From: Akkermansia muciniphila
GTDB taxonomy: Bacteria > Verrucomicrobiota > Verrucomicrobiia > Verrucomicrobiales > Akkermansiaceae
Length of the DNA: 5,380 nt
Reading direction: 5' to 3'
NCBI GenBank assembly: GCA_945870545.1
Contig: CAMBTF010000145.1
Location: 1-5,380, forward strand
Of the stretch, positions 4,243 to 5,380 are shown one piece after another (position 1 is the first letter of the stretch; every line of letters begins with the position of its first letter). The notes below the pieces were generated by a model that saw only the letters and a list, made by a program, of their open reading frames with translations, searched no databases and was not told where the DNA came from. Both the position numbers and the translations under genes were made by a program.

Positions 4243-5380
4243 CACCACGCCAACAGCTCGACGATCTCGCGGAGCGGAAACTTCTCCGGAGCATCACCAC
4301 CTTCCCGGCCACAGATACGAGAGTCACCGTAGATGGCCGCGAGCTCTGGAACTTCGCCTCGAACGACTACCTCGGCCTCGCCCACCATCCGGCGGTCGCG
4401 GCGGCTTTCATCGAGGGCATCGGAAAATTCGGGGCCGGCGCCACCGCCTCGCGGCTAGTAACCGGAAGCGCCGCGCCACATCTCCTGTTAGAGGAAACCA
4501 TCGCCGCCGCGAAAAAGGCGGAAGCCGCACTCACTTTCACCTCCGGCTACAACACCGCCCTCAGCGCGATCCCCGTCATCGCCGGGAAAGGCGATTTCGT
4601 GCTGTTAGATCGGCTCGCCCATGCTTCGCTCATCGACGCCGCCCGCATGTCCGGCGCGTCCCTCCGCGTCTTTCCCCACAACGACACCGCGAAGCTCGGC
4701 ACGATCCTTTCTAAGCTCCAAGCGAAAAACCCCGCCGCCCGCATCCTCGTCATCACAGAATCCGTTTTCTCGATGGACGGCGATCTCTGCCCGCTCGCGG
4801 AAATCCTAGCCGTCTGCGAAACGCACGGAGCACTACTTCTGTTAGATGAGGCCCACGCCACCGGGATCCTCGGCGCGCAAGGTATGGGTCTTGCGGAGAA
4901 ACTCGGACTCCAGGGAAAAATCCCGTTCCAGATGGGCACGCTCAGCAAGGCGGTCGGCCTTTCCGGCGGATACCTCGCGGCGTCGCGGGATTGGATCGAT
5001 CTCATCGCAAACCGCGCCCGCCCTTTCATCTACACCACCGCCCCGCCGCCTGCGCTCGCCCACGCCGCGCTCGCCGCCCTCGGGATCATCCGTTCCGATG
5101 AGGGGAAAACGCTGCGCAAAACTCTATTCGAAAACATCGCGATCCTGCGGGAGAACCAACCCAGCGCGATCATCCCCCACATCCTGGGGGAAAACGGAAC
5201 CGCGCTCGCCGCCTCCGCCGCGCTGCGGGAAAAAGGCTTCCTCGCGCCCGCCATCCGTTTCCCCACCGTCCCCCAAGGCACCGCCCGCCTGCGCATCACC
5301 GTCTCCGCCGCACATCCGCAGGAAGCGGTTGAAGCCCTTGCCGATGAACTGAAGAATCAACCACAACCGAGCACAGCGAG
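4239..5380 (+). CDS. bioF: 8-amino-7-oxononanoate synthase (stop lies beyond right edge)
   Basis: This PLP enzyme of the alpha-oxoamine synthase family condenses a pimeloyl thioester with L-alanine in the first dedicated step of biotin ring formation. The frame is open from ATG 4239 to the edge, giving 380 codons with no stop. E. coli BioF has 384, so little is missing. Visible motifs are SNDYLGL (41-47), GAGATASRLVTGS (65-77), H128 in LAHAS, ESVFSMDGD (174-182), LDEAHATG with D203 and H206 binding the cofactor, the PLP lysine K237 in TLSKAVGLSGGY, and RLRIT (350-354), which includes the substrate-carboxylate arginine. The start overlaps the carboxypeptidase stop as ATGA and has only a weak ribosome site, so coupling is likely. 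Glycine C-acetyltransferase (kbl) is the main alternative. The SNDYLGL start and tail favour BioF. Confidence 0.9.
   Translation, partial: MTPRQQLDDLAERKLLRSITTFPATDTRVTVDGRELWNFASNDYLGLAHHPAVAAAFIEGIGKFGAGATASRLVTGSAAPHLLLEETIAAAKKAEAALTFTSGYNTALSAIPVIAGKGDFVLLDRLAHASLIDAARMSGASLRVFPHNDTAKLGTILSKLQAKNPAARILVITESVFSMDGDLCPLAEILAVCETHGALLLLDEAHATGILGAQGMGLAEKLGLQGKIPFQMGTLSKAVGLSGGYLAASRDWIDLIANRARPFIYTTAPPPALAHAALAALGIIRSDEGKTLRKTLFENIAILRENQPSAIIPHILGENGTALAASAALREKGFLAPAIRFPTVPQGTARLRITVSAAHPQEAVEALADELKNQPQPSTA

Noticed and set aside
3868..4248. Antisense ORF of 126 codons over the carboxypeptidase gene
   Set aside because: It is a shadow of a strongly supported gene in GC-rich DNA; composition is Gly/Val-rich with no recognisable domain.
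4220..4714. Plus-strand ORF of 164 codons overlapping bioF
   Set aside because: Arg/His-rich out-of-frame reading; the bioF frame has full family motifs throughout.

Overview
This is a GC-rich chromosomal window carrying mostly housekeeping genes. The mix suggests Verrucomicrobiota: a type II PssA with acidic/proline tail, a short GIY-YIG protein ending in a KSGSGRAF-type tail, and a tmRNA with an ALAA-ending tag. That placement is by recollection of family look and was not tested by search; confidence is moderate at best.

Layout. On the minus strand, reading leftwards from about 1087, are pssA (CDP-diacylglycerol-serine phosphatidyltransferase) and, overlapping its stop by 4 bases, the start of a single-pass membrane protein that runs off the left edge. 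A 113-base divergent intergenic region with a strong bulged hairpin separates these from a plus-strand pair, a cbpA-like J-domain co-chaperone (1201-2139) and a cbpM-like MerR-type modulator (2145-2429). Next comes ssrA (tmRNA, 2597-2954), encoding the tag ADSNELALAA.

The accessory-looking part is 2954-3302. Two back-to-back perfect or near-perfect palindromes (2954-3001 and 3002-3030) begin on the last base of the ssrA CCA end. They are followed 29 bases later by a complete 80-residue GIY-YIG endonuclease gene. Nine bases of the palindrome arm recur near the 3' end of that gene. This looks like a REP-like palindrome paired with a small nuclease, lodged at an RNA gene end, and is the best candidate here for an under-described mobile system.

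To the right, a lipoprotein-type D-alanyl-D-alanine carboxypeptidase (3358-4242) overlaps by 4 bases the start of bioF (8-amino-7-oxononanoate synthase, 4239 to the right edge). bioF stays open for 380 codons and is essentially full length but has no stop in the window. So the window joins phospholipid synthesis, protein folding, ribosome rescue, peptidoglycan trimming and biotin synthesis, with one small selfish-looking insertion.
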